Assembly: GCA_027012045.1 (NCBI GenBank)
Contig: JALUZI010000211.1
Coordinates: forward strand, 1 to 5,649
DNA from: Desulfurococcales archaeon
Lineage (GTDB): Archaea > Thermoproteota > Thermoprotei_A > Sulfolobales > Acidilobaceae
Length of the DNA: 5,649 nucleotides
Direction of reading: 5' to 3'
The notes beneath the pieces are model-generated. The model saw only the letters and a program-made list of their open reading frames with translations, did no database searches and was not told the DNA's origin. Position numbers and translations under genes: made by a program. Below, in pieces: positions 5,398-5,649 of the stretch (position 1 is the stretch's first letter; every line of letters begins with the position of its first letter).

Positions 5398-5649
5398 CTA
5401 CTTTAACTCGATGTTAATATCTACGGGCTCCTTGATCTTTGCCTCCAGGTCTACACCTGGCAGGAGGGCCTCTGTGAACTGTGGTGCTATCTTCGCCCTA
5501 CTCGGGCCCTCGTAATGGTAAGGCCCTACTTTACCGCTGGTCTTCTTCTTCCAGCCCACTAGCTTCTTCTTATACAGTGTGCTCCTGAGCTTCTGTATGG
5601 CCATAGCTGGATCCACTACCTTGGGGCATACAGCACTACATGAAGCGGC
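5398..5649 (-). CDS. sdhB: Succinate dehydrogenase/fumarate reductase iron-sulfur subunit, C-terminal part
   Basis: The gene enters from the right edge; the last 83 codons are present, ending in TAG. The fragment opens with AASCSAVCPKVVDPAMAIQK, the cysteine motif of the last iron-sulfur cluster in SdhB/FrdB proteins (form CxxxCPKxxxPxxAI), here Cys4 and Cys8 of the fragment. In the complex this subunit carries electrons between the FAD subunit and the membrane quinone site. A basic stretch (LYKKKLVGWKKK, about 25-36) follows, then a tail of roughly 45 residues rich in Pro, Ala and acidic residues that common bacterial SdhB proteins lack. The first two cluster motifs are outside the window. 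The reading frame stays open through the edge, so the GTG inside the CPKVVD motif is not a start. Related proteins such as thiol:fumarate reductase TfrB or another ferredoxin-like oxidoreductase subunit are possible alternatives. Confidence 0.8.
   Translation of the reverse strand, partial: AASCSAVCPKVVDPAMAIQKLRSTLYKKKLVGWKKKTSGKVGPYHYEGPSRAKIAPQFTEALLPGVDLEAKIKEPVDINIELK

Noticed and set aside
5398..5616. A free-standing small gene of 72 codons starting at GTG 5616
   Set aside because: The GTG lies inside the CPKVVD iron-sulfur motif, and the frame stays open through the window edge with the matching upstream cysteine. It is the end of a larger gene.

Overview
The window looks like ordinary chromosomal DNA from a hyperthermophilic crenarchaeon, most likely of the order Desulfurococcales. 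This rests on the archaeal gene families present (DUF373, a GPN-loop GTPase, a two-subunit ADP-forming acyl-CoA synthetase and a COG1340-type coiled-coil protein). It also rests on heavy use of AGG and ATA codons, likely TTG and possible GTG starts, TATA-like promoters and oligo-T termination. The genus cannot be fixed from this much sequence. I see no mobile element, CRISPR array, tRNA or rRNA gene, origin or attachment site.

Layout from left to right: (1) positions 1-181, plus strand, hold the last 59 codons of a cis-prenyltransferase (UppS family). It converges on, and overlaps by 41 nt, (2) a minus-strand DUF373 membrane protein (141-1298, or to 1310 from a GTG). (3) A minus-strand coiled-coil protein of the COG1340 type lies at 1417-2295. 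(4, 5) The beta (2328-3023) and alpha (3030-about 4415/4433) subunits of an ADP-forming acyl-CoA synthetase follow. (6) A GPN-loop GTPase lies at 4476-about 5237/5255. (7) The last 83 codons of a succinate dehydrogenase/fumarate reductase iron-sulfur subunit enter from the right edge (5398-5649). Everything except the cis-prenyltransferase is on the minus strand and is transcribed right to left.

Transcription units as I read them: the sdhB-like gene ends at an oligo-T tract (5350-5359). The GPN GTPase has its own AT-rich upstream region. A TATA box at 4455-4462 starts the unit ACD-alpha, ACD-beta, coiled-coil protein, whose gaps are 6 and 32 nt and whose second and third genes each have a Shine-Dalgarno-like motif. 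DUF373 probably has its own promoter in the 106-nt gap at 1311-1416, where an AT-rich inverted repeat surrounds a TATA-like element.

The two ACD subunits make one enzyme: alpha carries the CoA-binding domain and the phospho-histidine loop, and beta carries the ATP-grasp domain and the second histidine. Together they conserve energy as ATP from acyl-CoA made during peptide or sugar fermentation. The neighbouring succinate dehydrogenase fragment is also central energy metabolism. The GPN GTPase and the coiled-coil protein belong to widespread but poorly understood archaeal families. The longest stretch without a gene is about 142-160 nt. I did not find a clearly new biological system; the points most worth checking are the atypical residues in the cis-prenyltransferase tail, the coiled-coil gene inside the ACD unit, and the extra C-terminal features of ACD-alpha and SdhB.
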